Positions 1-7,091 of a stretch of DNA of 13,962 bases are shown one piece after another. Source of the stretch: Bacteroidota bacterium (GTDB lineage: Bacteria > Bacteroidota > Bacteroidia > Bacteroidales > Prolixibacteraceae); the NCBI GenBank assembly GCA_030691295.1, contig JAUYEQ010000508.1:1-13962 (forward strand), given 5' to 3'. Every line of letters begins with the position of its first letter. Within the stretch, counting starts at the first letter, position 1. The position numbers and the translations under genes are program-made. Below the pieces are notes generated by a model that had not been told where the DNA came from, made no database searches, and saw only the letters and a program-made list of their open reading frames with translations.

Positions 1-404
1 CTGATTTCAGGATTATACCTGATCAGTTCGTTTGCAGTAATGCCATATTGTCTCGAAATCGAAAAGATCGTTTGCCTTTTGATTACCTTGTGATAATAAT
101 ATTCAGGTTCGGTGGCAACAACATTAACCGACTGTTGATCAAGCTTCTGTGTTGCGACTACTTTTTTTACCGGAATCTTCAGGATATCGCCAACATTCAA
201 AACTGAGGTCAAACCAAAATTTGCTGTTTTTAATTCCTCTTGTGTAACTTTGTATTTTTGGCACAAACCATAAATAGTTTCACTTTTTTTTACTTTATGC
301 AGCAGGTAGGTATTCCCCGAAAATCCAACTTCCTTCTGAGAATACCCTTGTTGAACATTCAGAAAAAGCAAAATGAACAAACATATTGAGATAAATAACT
401 TCAT
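1..404 (-). CDS. Secreted LysM-domain protein, N-terminal part (3' end outside window)
   Basis: The frame opens at the ATG whose first base is 404 and stays open for 134 codons to the left edge. Residues 1-22 form a Sec signal peptide: MK, a hydrophobic run LFISICLFILLFL, then a polar stretch ending near GYSQ. LysM repeat 1 covers about residues 34-79 (HKVKKSETIYGLC, ending VGDILKIPV). LysM repeat 2 begins near 103 (YYHKVIKRQTIFSISRQYG) and is cut by the edge. LysM domains bind the N-acetylglucosamine backbone of peptidoglycan, so an exported, wall-associated protein is expected. The missing part decides the function. In this phylum such N-termini occur on cell-wall hydrolases and on proteins with a periplasmic-binding-protein-like C-terminus, and I cannot choose between them. 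The start lies 43 bp after the DHODH-like stop on the same strand, so co-transcription is possible. Confidence 0.85.
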   Translation of the reverse strand, partial: MKLFISICLFILLFLNVQQGYSQKEVGFSGNTYLLHKVKKSETIYGLCQKYKVTQEELKTANFGLTSVLNVGDILKIPVKKVVATQKLDQQSVNVVATEPEYYYHKVIKRQTIFSISRQYGITANELIRYNPEI

Positions 405-430
405 GGTTCTGACTAAAATTTAATCCGGAT

Positions 431-438
431 CAAAAGTA
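431..438 (-). promoter_or_regulatory. Possible -7 promoter box for the LysM gene
   Basis: Read on the minus strand this is TACTTTTG, a full match to the Bacteroidota -7 consensus TAnnTTTG, in the 43-bp gap before the LysM gene. It would place the transcript start about 20 nt before the ATG. No TTG is well placed for the -33 element, so this could be a chance match in AT-rich DNA. Confidence 0.3.
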
Positions 439-447
439 AGACAATTT

Positions 448-1434
448 TCAATATGCTTTCTCTCCAAAATATTTCATAAACTGAACCCTCTGCCATGCCT
501 CTGTTGATGAAGCCGATTGGCTCAATGTCCCGCTGAAATCTGTCAATGAAGTATATCCTTTCTGATCCATCCAGTTCGAAATCCCATTGTTCATCCGGGT
601 GATGGCTTCAGGCCCTTCCTTGTATAATACGGATGCAATCTGAACTGCAGAAGCTCCTGCAAGCAAAAACTTCAAAGCAGTTTCTACAGTATGAATTCCG
701 GTTGTTGCAGCCATTTCACAAGCCACGTTACCCGACAGAATACCAATCCATCTCAATGGCAAATAATAATCATCAGGGGAACTCAGCACGTCTGCAGTAA
801 TAATTTTCTGATTATTCACATCAATATCAGGCGTATAGAAACGATTAAAAACCGTAATACCTGCAATCCCTGAACTTGATAACTTCTTCACCATCAAGGC
901 CAGATTGGAAAAATAATGGCTAATCTTAATGCTGACCGGAATGCTGACCACCTGTAAAACTTTGCTCACGGTTTCAATATAAAACTGTTCGTTGGCCGAT
1001 GACGATTTATTAAAATCAGACGGACTTACAAACATGTTGAGCTCAAGAGCATCGGCTCCGGCTTCTTCCAGCTTTCGGGCAAAAAGTGTCCATTCGCCCG
1101 AACTGATGCAATTTATACTGGCAACGATCGGCACAGTTGTTTTGGCTTTAACTTCAGCAATCAGTTTGAGGTATTTACCGATTTTTTCCTGCTTAATTAC
1201 GTAGTCGAAATAATCAAGATATTCCGGATCAGAATGCAAATCGTCTCTTAAACTCAGTTCTTCCTGCAATTCGTGGTAAATTTCTTCTTCGAAAATTGAT
1301 TTCAATACAACGGCTCCGGCACCAGCTTCGGCCAGCTTTATAACTTGTTCGGCATTGCCTGTCATGCTGCTGCTTGCTGCAATCACCGGACTCTTTAAAT
1401 TGAGTCCAAAAAATCGGGTTGATATATTTGCCAT
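448..1434 (-). CDS. Dihydroorotate dehydrogenase-like FMN protein
   Basis: A 328-residue TIM-barrel flavoprotein of the DHODH-like family often annotated 'dihydroorotate dehydrogenase-like protein'. It opens with RFFGLNLKSPVIAASSSMT, the first strand and loop of the FMN barrel. Lys170 (VSIKIS) fits the conserved flavin lysine. Residues 194-204 (TVFNRFYTPDI), 227-236 (LRWIGILSGN) and 244-267 (TTGIHTVETALKFLLAGASAVQIA) fit this subfamily and the FMN-phosphate region. True class 1 DHODHs carry ELNxSCPN with a catalytic cysteine. Here the segment is ELNMFVSP (131-138) with no cysteine, so orotate synthesis is doubtful and the substrate is unknown. It lies 126 bp downstream of the Nfn-like pair on the same strand. 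A related pairing of a glutamate-synthase-like flavoprotein with a DHODH-like subunit occurs in dihydropyrimidine dehydrogenase (PreT/PreA), but PreA's C-terminal ferredoxin domain is absent here. Confidence 0.88.
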   Translation of the reverse strand: MANISTRFFGLNLKSPVIAASSSMTGNAEQVIKLAEAGAGAVVLKSIFEEEIYHELQEELSLRDDLHSDPEYLDYFDYVIKQEKIGKYLKLIAEVKAKTTVPIVASINCISSGEWTLFARKLEEAGADALELNMFVSPSDFNKSSSANEQFYIETVSKVLQVVSIPVSIKISHYFSNLALMVKKLSSSGIAGITVFNRFYTPDIDVNNQKIITADVLSSPDDYYLPLRWIGILSGNVACEMAATTGIHTVETALKFLLAGASAVQIASVLYKEGPEAITRMNNGISNWMDQKGYTSLTDFSGTLSQSASSTEAWQRVQFMKYFGEKAY

Positions 1435-1463
1435 GATAAAATGATTTACAATTTAAAATTACA

Positions 1464-1560
1464 AAAGATTAACGATCAAAGATTAACGATTAAAGATTAA
1501 CGATTAAAGATTCAAAGATCTGACATACTTCGCTGATCGTTAATCGTTAATTCAAAATCG
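1464..1560. repeat. 14-bp tandem repeats with an inverted partner
   Basis: Three consecutive 14-bp units of AAAGATTAACGAT(C/T) begin at 1464, 1478 and 1492. A degenerate fourth unit follows at 1506-1520. Downstream, 1535-1551 (GATCGTTAATCGTTAAT) is complementary to the units. Its 1541-1551 part pairs perfectly over 11 bp with 1482-1492 or 1496-1506, and 1535-1544 pairs over 10 bp with 1468-1477. Several mutually exclusive hairpins are therefore possible in an RNA read from either strand. The cluster fills most of the 126-bp gap between nfnB and the DHODH-like gene. It may be an intergenic repeat element, a weak attenuator or a processing site; no U-tract marks it as a normal terminator. Confidence 0.8.
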
Positions 1561-3030
1561 TTAAAGGTATTGATGCATCGCTAACGCAGCTTTCCGTCCG
1601 TCTCCCATTGCAAGAATAACGGTTGCACCGCCCCTTACAATATCTCCGCCGGCAAATAACTCCGGAATTGAACTCTGCATGGTTTCCTCGTTCACAACAA
1701 TGGTTCCCCATTTGGTAACTTTCAGGTCTTTTACTTCGGAAGGAATGAGCGGGTTTGGCGAAACACCAACAGCCACGACCACCAGATCAACCGGAATATC
1801 ATATTCAGAACCTTCAATCACCACCGGACGACGGCGGCCTGAAGCATCAGGTTCGCCAAGTTCCATCCGTTGAACGCGCATCCGGTTCACCTTTCCTTTT
1901 GAGTCAGCGAAATATTCCACCGGGTTGGCCAGATTGAGAAATTCAATACCTTCTTCTTCAGCATGATGAACCTCCTCAACGCGGGCAGGCATTTCGTCAC
2001 GCGAGCGACGGTAAATGATCATCGCACGTTCGGCGCCCAAACGTTTGGCAGTTCGTACCGAATCCATCGCAGTATTTCCACCACCAATAACGGCCACATT
2101 TTGTCCTTTTATAATTGGCGTATCAAATTCATCGCTGGCAGCATTCATCAGGTTCACCCTTGTAAGGTATTCGTTCGACGACATAATGCCATTGTAATTT
2201 TCGCCGGGAATGTTCATAAAACGCGGAAGTCCGGCACCGCTGGCCACAAAAAAAGCCTGAAAACCTTCTTCTTTCAGATCGTCGAAGCTGGCTGTTTTGC
2301 CAACAATAAAATTCCGGACAAACTTTACGCCCATCTGCTCAAGGTTGGCAAGCTCAACATCCACGATTTTGTTTGGAAGCCTGAATTCAGGAATACCATA
2401 TTTTAAAACACCGCCGATTTCGTGCAACGCCTCAAAAACAGTCACATCGTAACCCAATTTTATCATGTCGCCTGCAAACGAAAGAGATGCAGGTCCCGAA
2501 CCAATTGCAGCCACCTTTATTCCGTTCGGCGAGGCAACTTCAGGCACCGACATTGAGCCACTTTCCCGCTCGTAGTCGGCTGCAAAACGTTCCAAATGAC
2601 CAATTGCCACCGGATCTTTCTTCAACTTCAGTGTATAAAAACAAGTGGCTTCGCACTGTTTTTCCTGAGGACAAACGCGACCGCAAACTGCCGGAAGCGC
2701 CGAAGTTTCTTTCAGCGTTTTTGCCGCTTCGAGGAAACTGCCCTGCTCAATGTATTTGATAAATTTCGGGATATTGATACTCACCGGGCAGCCGTCAATA
2801 CATGTTGGGTTCGGACAATCCAGACACCGGGAAGCCTCAGCAACAGCTTGTTTTTCTGTCAGTCCGGTATTCACTTCCCTGTCCTGATAGCGGATTCGCA
2901 CAAAAGGATCCAACTCCGGCATTTGGGTGCGTGTTTTGGTTGTGCGCTCCTTATTAGCTATTTTTTTTCTTAGTTCGACACGCCATTCTTTTTCGCGTTC
3001 AATCAGAAGATATTCTTTGTTTGTGGTCAT
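1561..3030 (-). CDS. nfnB: GltD-like FAD/NAD(P) iron-sulfur flavoprotein, NfnB/SudA-type large subunit
   Basis: A 489-residue protein of the glutamate-synthase small-subunit fold. Two cysteine clusters near the N-terminus, Cys69/72/77/81 and Cys116/120/126/130, fit two [4Fe-4S] centres. The FAD dinucleotide fold starts near 173 (VAAIGSGPAS) and the NAD(P) fold near 312 (VAVIGGGNTAMD), followed by YRRSRDEMPAR. The FAD-closing motif FAGGDIVRGGATVILAMGDG lies near the C-terminus. In NfnAB this large subunit carries the bifurcating FAD and exchanges electrons between NADPH, ferredoxin and, through NfnA, NADH. Its gene starts 20 bp after the nfnA stop, the usual two-gene arrangement, and no glutamate-synthase large subunit is nearby, which argues against GltD proper. 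The alternative reading is the sulfide dehydrogenase/ferredoxin:NADP reductase annotation (SudA), which is the same family. The cytoplasm is the expected location. Confidence 0.88.
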   Translation of the reverse strand: MTTNKEYLLIEREKEWRVELRKKIANKERTTKTRTQMPELDPFVRIRYQDREVNTGLTEKQAVAEASRCLDCPNPTCIDGCPVSINIPKFIKYIEQGSFLEAAKTLKETSALPAVCGRVCPQEKQCEATCFYTLKLKKDPVAIGHLERFAADYERESGSMSVPEVASPNGIKVAAIGSGPASLSFAGDMIKLGYDVTVFEALHEIGGVLKYGIPEFRLPNKIVDVELANLEQMGVKFVRNFIVGKTASFDDLKEEGFQAFFVASGAGLPRFMNIPGENYNGIMSSNEYLTRVNLMNAASDEFDTPIIKGQNVAVIGGGNTAMDSVRTAKRLGAERAMIIYRRSRDEMPARVEEVHHAEEEGIEFLNLANPVEYFADSKGKVNRMRVQRMELGEPDASGRRRPVVIEGSEYDIPVDLVVVAVGVSPNPLIPSEVKDLKVTKWGTIVVNEETMQSSIPELFAGGDIVRGGATVILAMGDGRKAALAMHQYL

Positions 3031-3049
3031 TTTTTCGTGTTTAATTGAA

Positions 3050-3865
3050 TTAGAAATACCGTTCGCTGGCTAATTTTTCTTCATCGGAATATCCCCCAAG
3101 ACGCATGATTAATTCATCAAAATCAATCTGGTGGGCGTCAAATTCAGGCCCGTCGATGCAGGTAAACATGGTTCGTCCACCCACAGTAACGCGGCAAGCG
3201 CCACACATTCCGGTACCGTCAACCATGATGGCGTTCAGACTGGATTGTGTTGGTATCTGGTATTTTTTTGTGAGCAAAGAGGTGAATTTCATCATTACAG
3301 CCGGACCGATTGCGATGCACTCGTTCACCGTTTCGCGCTGAATAACCATTTCAGCCCCGGCAGTTACGAGCCCTTTGGTTCCGTATGATCCGTCGTCGGT
3401 CATCACAATCACTTCGTCCGACCATTTTCGGATTTCATCTTCAAGAATAATAAGGTCTTTATTTCTTGCCGCCAGAATGGAAATAACGCGGTTTCCGGCC
3501 TGTTTGAATGCCTGAACAATTGGCAACATTGGAGCCACTCCTACCCCCCCGCCACAAGCCAAAACTGTTCCGACTTTGTGAATATGCGTGGCTTTCCCCA
3601 GCGGGCCAACCAAATCGAGAATTTCATCTCCCACATTCAGTTCAAAAAGTTTTGCCGAACTGACACCCATTTTCTGAACCACCAATGTAATGGTTCCTTT
3701 TTCACGATCGGCATCGGCAATGGTCAGCGGAATGCGCTCACCTTTTTCGTCAACACGCAGAATCACAAAATGTCCGGGCTTGCGCGAACGGGCAATCCGC
3801 GGTGCATCGACAATAAACTTGGCTACTTTTTCAGAAAAAAGAACCTTTTCAACAATTTGGGTCAT
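3050..3865 (-). CDS. nfnA: Ferredoxin-NADP reductase-like FAD/[2Fe-2S] subunit, NfnA/SudB-type
   Basis: A 271-residue protein starting MTQIVEKVLFSE. An FAD-binding barrel occupies about residues 1-95 (RIPLTIAD near 44-51). An NAD-binding half begins at GTVLACGGGVGVAPMLP (99-115). The C-terminal iron-sulfur segment has Cys221, Cys224 and Cys236 (GMCGACR, then FTC) preceded by Asp216 (VDGTGMC). This layout suits the [2Fe-2S] site of NfnA, where an aspartate and three cysteines have been described as ligands; assigning Asp216 is inference. In NfnAB this subunit exchanges electrons with NAD(H). An ATG 57 bp upstream (3922) is in frame, but it would add residues unlike the family, and a -7 promoter box lies between the two ATGs, so 3865 is chosen. 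nfnB follows after 19 bp. Confidence 0.88.
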   Translation of the reverse strand: MTQIVEKVLFSEKVAKFIVDAPRIARSRKPGHFVILRVDEKGERIPLTIADADREKGTITLVVQKMGVSSAKLFELNVGDEILDLVGPLGKATHIHKVGTVLACGGGVGVAPMLPIVQAFKQAGNRVISILAARNKDLIILEDEIRKWSDEVIVMTDDGSYGTKGLVTAGAEMVIQRETVNECIAIGPAVMMKFTSLLTKKYQIPTQSSLNAIMVDGTGMCGACRVTVGGRTMFTCIDGPEFDAHQIDFDELIMRLGGYSDEEKLASERYF

Positions 3866-3903
3866 TATATTGGTTTTTAATTTGCGATTTTTAAACTGAC
3901 GGC

Positions 3904-3911
3904 CAAAAATA
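3904..3911 (-). promoter_or_regulatory. Possible -7 promoter box of the nfnA operon
   Basis: Read on the minus strand this is TATTTTTG, a full match to TAnnTTTG. It predicts a transcript start near 3897 and a leader of about 30 nt to the ATG at 3865. No TTG stands at the ideal -33 distance. It is the best candidate I see in the 244-bp divergent gap 3866-4109, which otherwise holds nothing recognisable. Confidence 0.35.
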
Positions 3912-4109
3912 GCAATGAACAAAGAATATACGTCTATAAAACTTGTCTTTTTTGCCAGCGATGTTATTTTTCAGAAATACACCTAAGAATGATGCCGCAA
4001 GTTAAATGTTGGTTTTAAATCGCCCCTTCAGGTAAAAAATCAGCCTCCACAAGCAGGAATGTCTTATCTTTAAAGTTTTGTTTGTGCGCCAGGGTACAGA
4101 TTGAAATCA

Positions 4110-7085
4110 ATGCAGGAAGATAACATTCAAATAAAAATCGAAAAATTGGAACAGGAGTTTGTAATCGGATTCACGGAACACCGCTCAGTGGGACACATTT
4201 TTGTGCCACTTTTAATTGAAAAAGAAAAGTCGTATTACACCATAAAAAAAGTGGTGAAACCACACGATCTGAAAAGTGGCGGATTGGTTTTGAACGAATC
4301 GGAACTTGAATTGCTCAAACTCATCGAAAATTACAGCGATGAAATGTTGATGAAGAAGTTCACAAAAAAGACTGACCAGTCTGTCTTTTTTCAGAACATG
4401 GACAAAGACCTTTTTCAGAACCACATCAGCCCGTACATCGACAAATATATGTACCGATGTTTGTTGATACTGATGAAAGGAAAAACCAGACTATACTTCA
4501 AACAGGCAAAATACGCAAATCTTTACGACGAGGATGAAATCAAGGTTAATCCTGCATTTTCTGACTGCACCTTTTATTTCAATCGCACAGAAACCGGGAC
4601 GCAATATCACCTGAAGATCAACCATGAAGGGAAAAACATTGGTTTACTGAATAAAAATATAAAGCTGGTTTGTACGCAACCCTGCGGTTTTGTTTATCTC
4701 AACCAAATGTTTGTTTTCAGCCATCTTTCGGGAAAAAAAGTAATTCCATTCCTGACAAAAGAATCGCTCGCAATTCCACTTCAGGCAGAAGAAAAATATT
4801 ACCAGTCGTTTATACTGAATACCATTAAAGAGTTTGAAGTAAAAGCTACCGGTTTTGAAATAATCGAAAGTAAACCTCCCCGCAAAACCATTCTTTCGCT
4901 CGAACAGGATCTGGCGCTCCAACTGGTTTTAATCGTGAAGTTCAGGTATGAAAACAGTCAATACATGGCTGATTCGGTTTCAAATGTTTTTGTCAGCCTT
5001 GAGACCAACAATGGCAATTACACCTTCAAGAAATTCGTACGCGACCGAAAGTGGGAAGAAGATCAATTAAGCTCACTCAAAAAACTTGGTTTGAAATATA
5101 AAAACGGCTTCTGGAACCCTGAAGAAGACAAACAGAAACCCGAAACTGAAAATTATTACCGCAGCATTCAATGGTTGACCGAAAACAATGAAGAACTGGA
5201 GTCGCAGGGTTTCCTGATTCAGCAAAACAAACTGAAAAAAAAATACTTTACCGGAACACAAAAATTAGACGTTCAGATTAAAAATAATGAGGATTGGTTT
5301 GACATTTTAGCGATCGTGAAATTTGGCGATTACCACATTCCTTTTATCAGGCTTCGAAAGTTAATATTGAACGACATCCGCGAATTTGAGCTTCCTTCAG
5401 GAGAATTTGCCATTTTACCGCTCGAATGGTTCACTTCCTACCGCGAAATTTTCCCTTTCGCCAAACTTGAAGGTGATACCATAAAGATAAGGAAACACCA
5501 TTTTCAGCTTCTTCAGGAAAATGCAAATGGAATTGACCAGAATTATTTCAAAAAGCTGGAACAGATCAAATCAGACTCTGGTCAAAAAGTTGAAATTCCG
5601 GAAAAACTGAATGCTAAATTGCGAAATTACCAGACCGACGGCTATTCGTGGATGTACCGGCTGTACGAAAACCAGCTTGGCGGTTGTTTGGCCGATGACA
5701 TGGGACTGGGAAAAACAGTTCAGGCACTGGCACTTTTACTGAAACTAAAAAAGCAGCAGACCTCCACAATGTTGCCCGCAATTGATTCAGACAACCAGGT
5801 AAATATTGCGTTAACTGATCCTATTGAACCAGCGGTTGCATTACAACCGGCTTCGCTGATCGTTATGCCCACTTCGTTGATTCACAACTGGGAAAATGAA
5901 ATTCAAAAATTTGCCCCATCGCTAAAAGTTTATAAACATGTCGGCCCGCTCCGGAACAAATCGGACAAAATGAATCAGGCGCTTGCCTATTACGATGTGA
6001 TACTGACCACATACGGAACCTTGAGAAACGACAGCACGATGCTGAGTTCGTTCAATTTCTTTTACCTGATTCTCGACGAAAGTCAAAACATCAAAAATTC
6101 TGCGTCGAAAACATATAAAAGTATTCTTGAAATCAGGTCGAAACACAAACTGGTGATTACCGGAACGCCAATTGAAAATTCACTGTCAGATTTATGGTCG
6201 CAGTTTAATTTCCTGAACAAGGGATTGCTTGGTAGTTTGCCTTATTTCAAGCGCGAATTTATTACCCCGATTGAAAAGAAGAATGATGAGGACCAGCAAA
6301 AAAAACTGCTAAAGTTGATTCGCCCTTTCATGTTGAGGCGTTCGAAAGAAGAAGTTGCAAGCGATTTGCCTGCACTGACCGAGCAAATCAGGTATTGTGT
6401 AATGACGGACGAGCAACGTGAAATTTATGAAACTGAAAAATCGGCCATCAGGAATACGATCCTTAAAAACATCGAAACAAACGGTATCAAAAAATCGGCA
6501 CTGGTGGTTTTGCAGGGACTCACAAAACTCCGGCAATTGGCCAATCACCCGTCGATGGTTACCAAAGAACTTGATACCGAATCGGGAAAATTTGATGAAA
6601 TATACCGCTGCCTAAAAAACCTGCTGGCCGAAAAGCACAAGGTTTTGATCTTCTCATCGTTCGTTAAACACCTTGAATTACTGCAAACAAAAATTGAATC
6701 GAAAAATTGGAAATACTCGCGGCTAACCGGAAAAACAACCAACCGGCAGGAAGTTATCCGCGATTTTCAGGAAGATCCGGACAATCATATTTTCCTGATT
6801 TCGCTGAAAGCTGGTGGTGTTGGACTGAACCTTACATCAGCCGATTATGTTTTTATCATCGATCCATGGTGGAATCCGGCAGCCGAAAATCAGGCCATCA
6901 ACCGTGCCCACCGCATTGGTCAGGATAAGAAAGTTTTCGTTTACCGTTTTATTACTGAAGATTCGATTGAAGAAAAAATTCAAACTTTGAAATCGAAAAA
7001 ATCGGCTCTCGCAGATAAATTCATTGGTTCAAACAATCCTATTAACGCAATTACCGAAGAAGAAATAATGAGCTTATTCAGTTAG
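4110..7085 (+). CDS. SNF2-family (Rad54-like) DNA-dependent ATPase
   Basis: A 991-residue protein with a complete SNF2 motor in its C-terminal half. Visible motifs are the Q/LRNYQ region near 507, Walker A ADDMGLGKT (about 528-536), motif Ia LIVMPTSLIHNW, motif Ib YDVILTTYGT, Walker B LDESQN (DESQ at 656-659), motif III VITGTPIENSLSDLWSQ, FMLRRSKEEV, motif IV VLIFSSF, motif V LISLKAGGVGLNLTSADYVF and motif VI INRAHRIGQ (about 930-938). SNF2 proteins use ATP to translocate on duplex DNA and displace bound proteins, commonly RNA polymerase or repair factors in bacteria. The first 500 residues are not recognised; I see no SWIM-type CxC...CxH zinc motif. ATG at 4110 is preferred over the in-frame TTG three codons earlier. 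It stands alone, divergent from nfnA and convergent with the Omp85-like gene, so its partner is unknown. Confidence 0.93.
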   Translation: MQEDNIQIKIEKLEQEFVIGFTEHRSVGHIFVPLLIEKEKSYYTIKKVVKPHDLKSGGLVLNESELELLKLIENYSDEMLMKKFTKKTDQSVFFQNMDKDLFQNHISPYIDKYMYRCLLILMKGKTRLYFKQAKYANLYDEDEIKVNPAFSDCTFYFNRTETGTQYHLKINHEGKNIGLLNKNIKLVCTQPCGFVYLNQMFVFSHLSGKKVIPFLTKESLAIPLQAEEKYYQSFILNTIKEFEVKATGFEIIESKPPRKTILSLEQDLALQLVLIVKFRYENSQYMADSVSNVFVSLETNNGNYTFKKFVRDRKWEEDQLSSLKKLGLKYKNGFWNPEEDKQKPETENYYRSIQWLTENNEELESQGFLIQQNKLKKKYFTGTQKLDVQIKNNEDWFDILAIVKFGDYHIPFIRLRKLILNDIREFELPSGEFAILPLEWFTSYREIFPFAKLEGDTIKIRKHHFQLLQENANGIDQNYFKKLEQIKSDSGQKVEIPEKLNAKLRNYQTDGYSWMYRLYENQLGGCLADDMGLGKTVQALALLLKLKKQQTSTMLPAIDSDNQVNIALTDPIEPAVALQPASLIVMPTSLIHNWENEIQKFAPSLKVYKHVGPLRNKSDKMNQALAYYDVILTTYGTLRNDSTMLSSFNFFYLILDESQNIKNSASKTYKSILEIRSKHKLVITGTPIENSLSDLWSQFNFLNKGLLGSLPYFKREFITPIEKKNDEDQQKKLLKLIRPFMLRRSKEEVASDLPALTEQIRYCVMTDEQREIYETEKSAIRNTILKNIETNGIKKSALVVLQGLTKLRQLANHPSMVTKELDTESGKFDEIYRCLKNLLAEKHKVLIFSSFVKHLELLQTKIESKNWKYSRLTGKTTNRQEVIRDFQEDPDNHIFLISLKAGGVGLNLTSADYVFIIDPWWNPAAENQAINRAHRIGQDKKVFVYRFITEDSIEEKIQTLKSKKSALADKFIGSNNPINAITEEEIMSLFS

Positions 7086-7091
7086 CCGTAT

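Noticed and set aside
448..1434. Assignment of the DHODH-like gene as pyrD or preA.
   Set aside because: The SCPN cysteine motif of class 1 PyrD is missing, and there is no C-terminal ferredoxin domain as in PreA.
1464..1520. A small CRISPR-like array.
   Set aside because: The 14-bp units follow each other with no spacers, and there are no cas genes; it is a tandem repeat.
1963..2406. A 147-codon open frame antisense to the nfnB-like gene.
   Set aside because: It lies wholly opposite a strongly supported gene, its product has no domain features, and it is explained by the codon use of the real gene.
3866..3922. A 19-codon N-terminal extension of the NfnA-like protein from an upstream ATG.
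   Set aside because: The extra residues do not resemble the family start, and a perfect -7 promoter box falls inside this stretch, so the ATG at 3865 fits better.
4101..4109. A TTG start three codons before the SNF2 ATG.
   Set aside because: An ATG at 4110 is in frame, and nothing supports the rarer codon.
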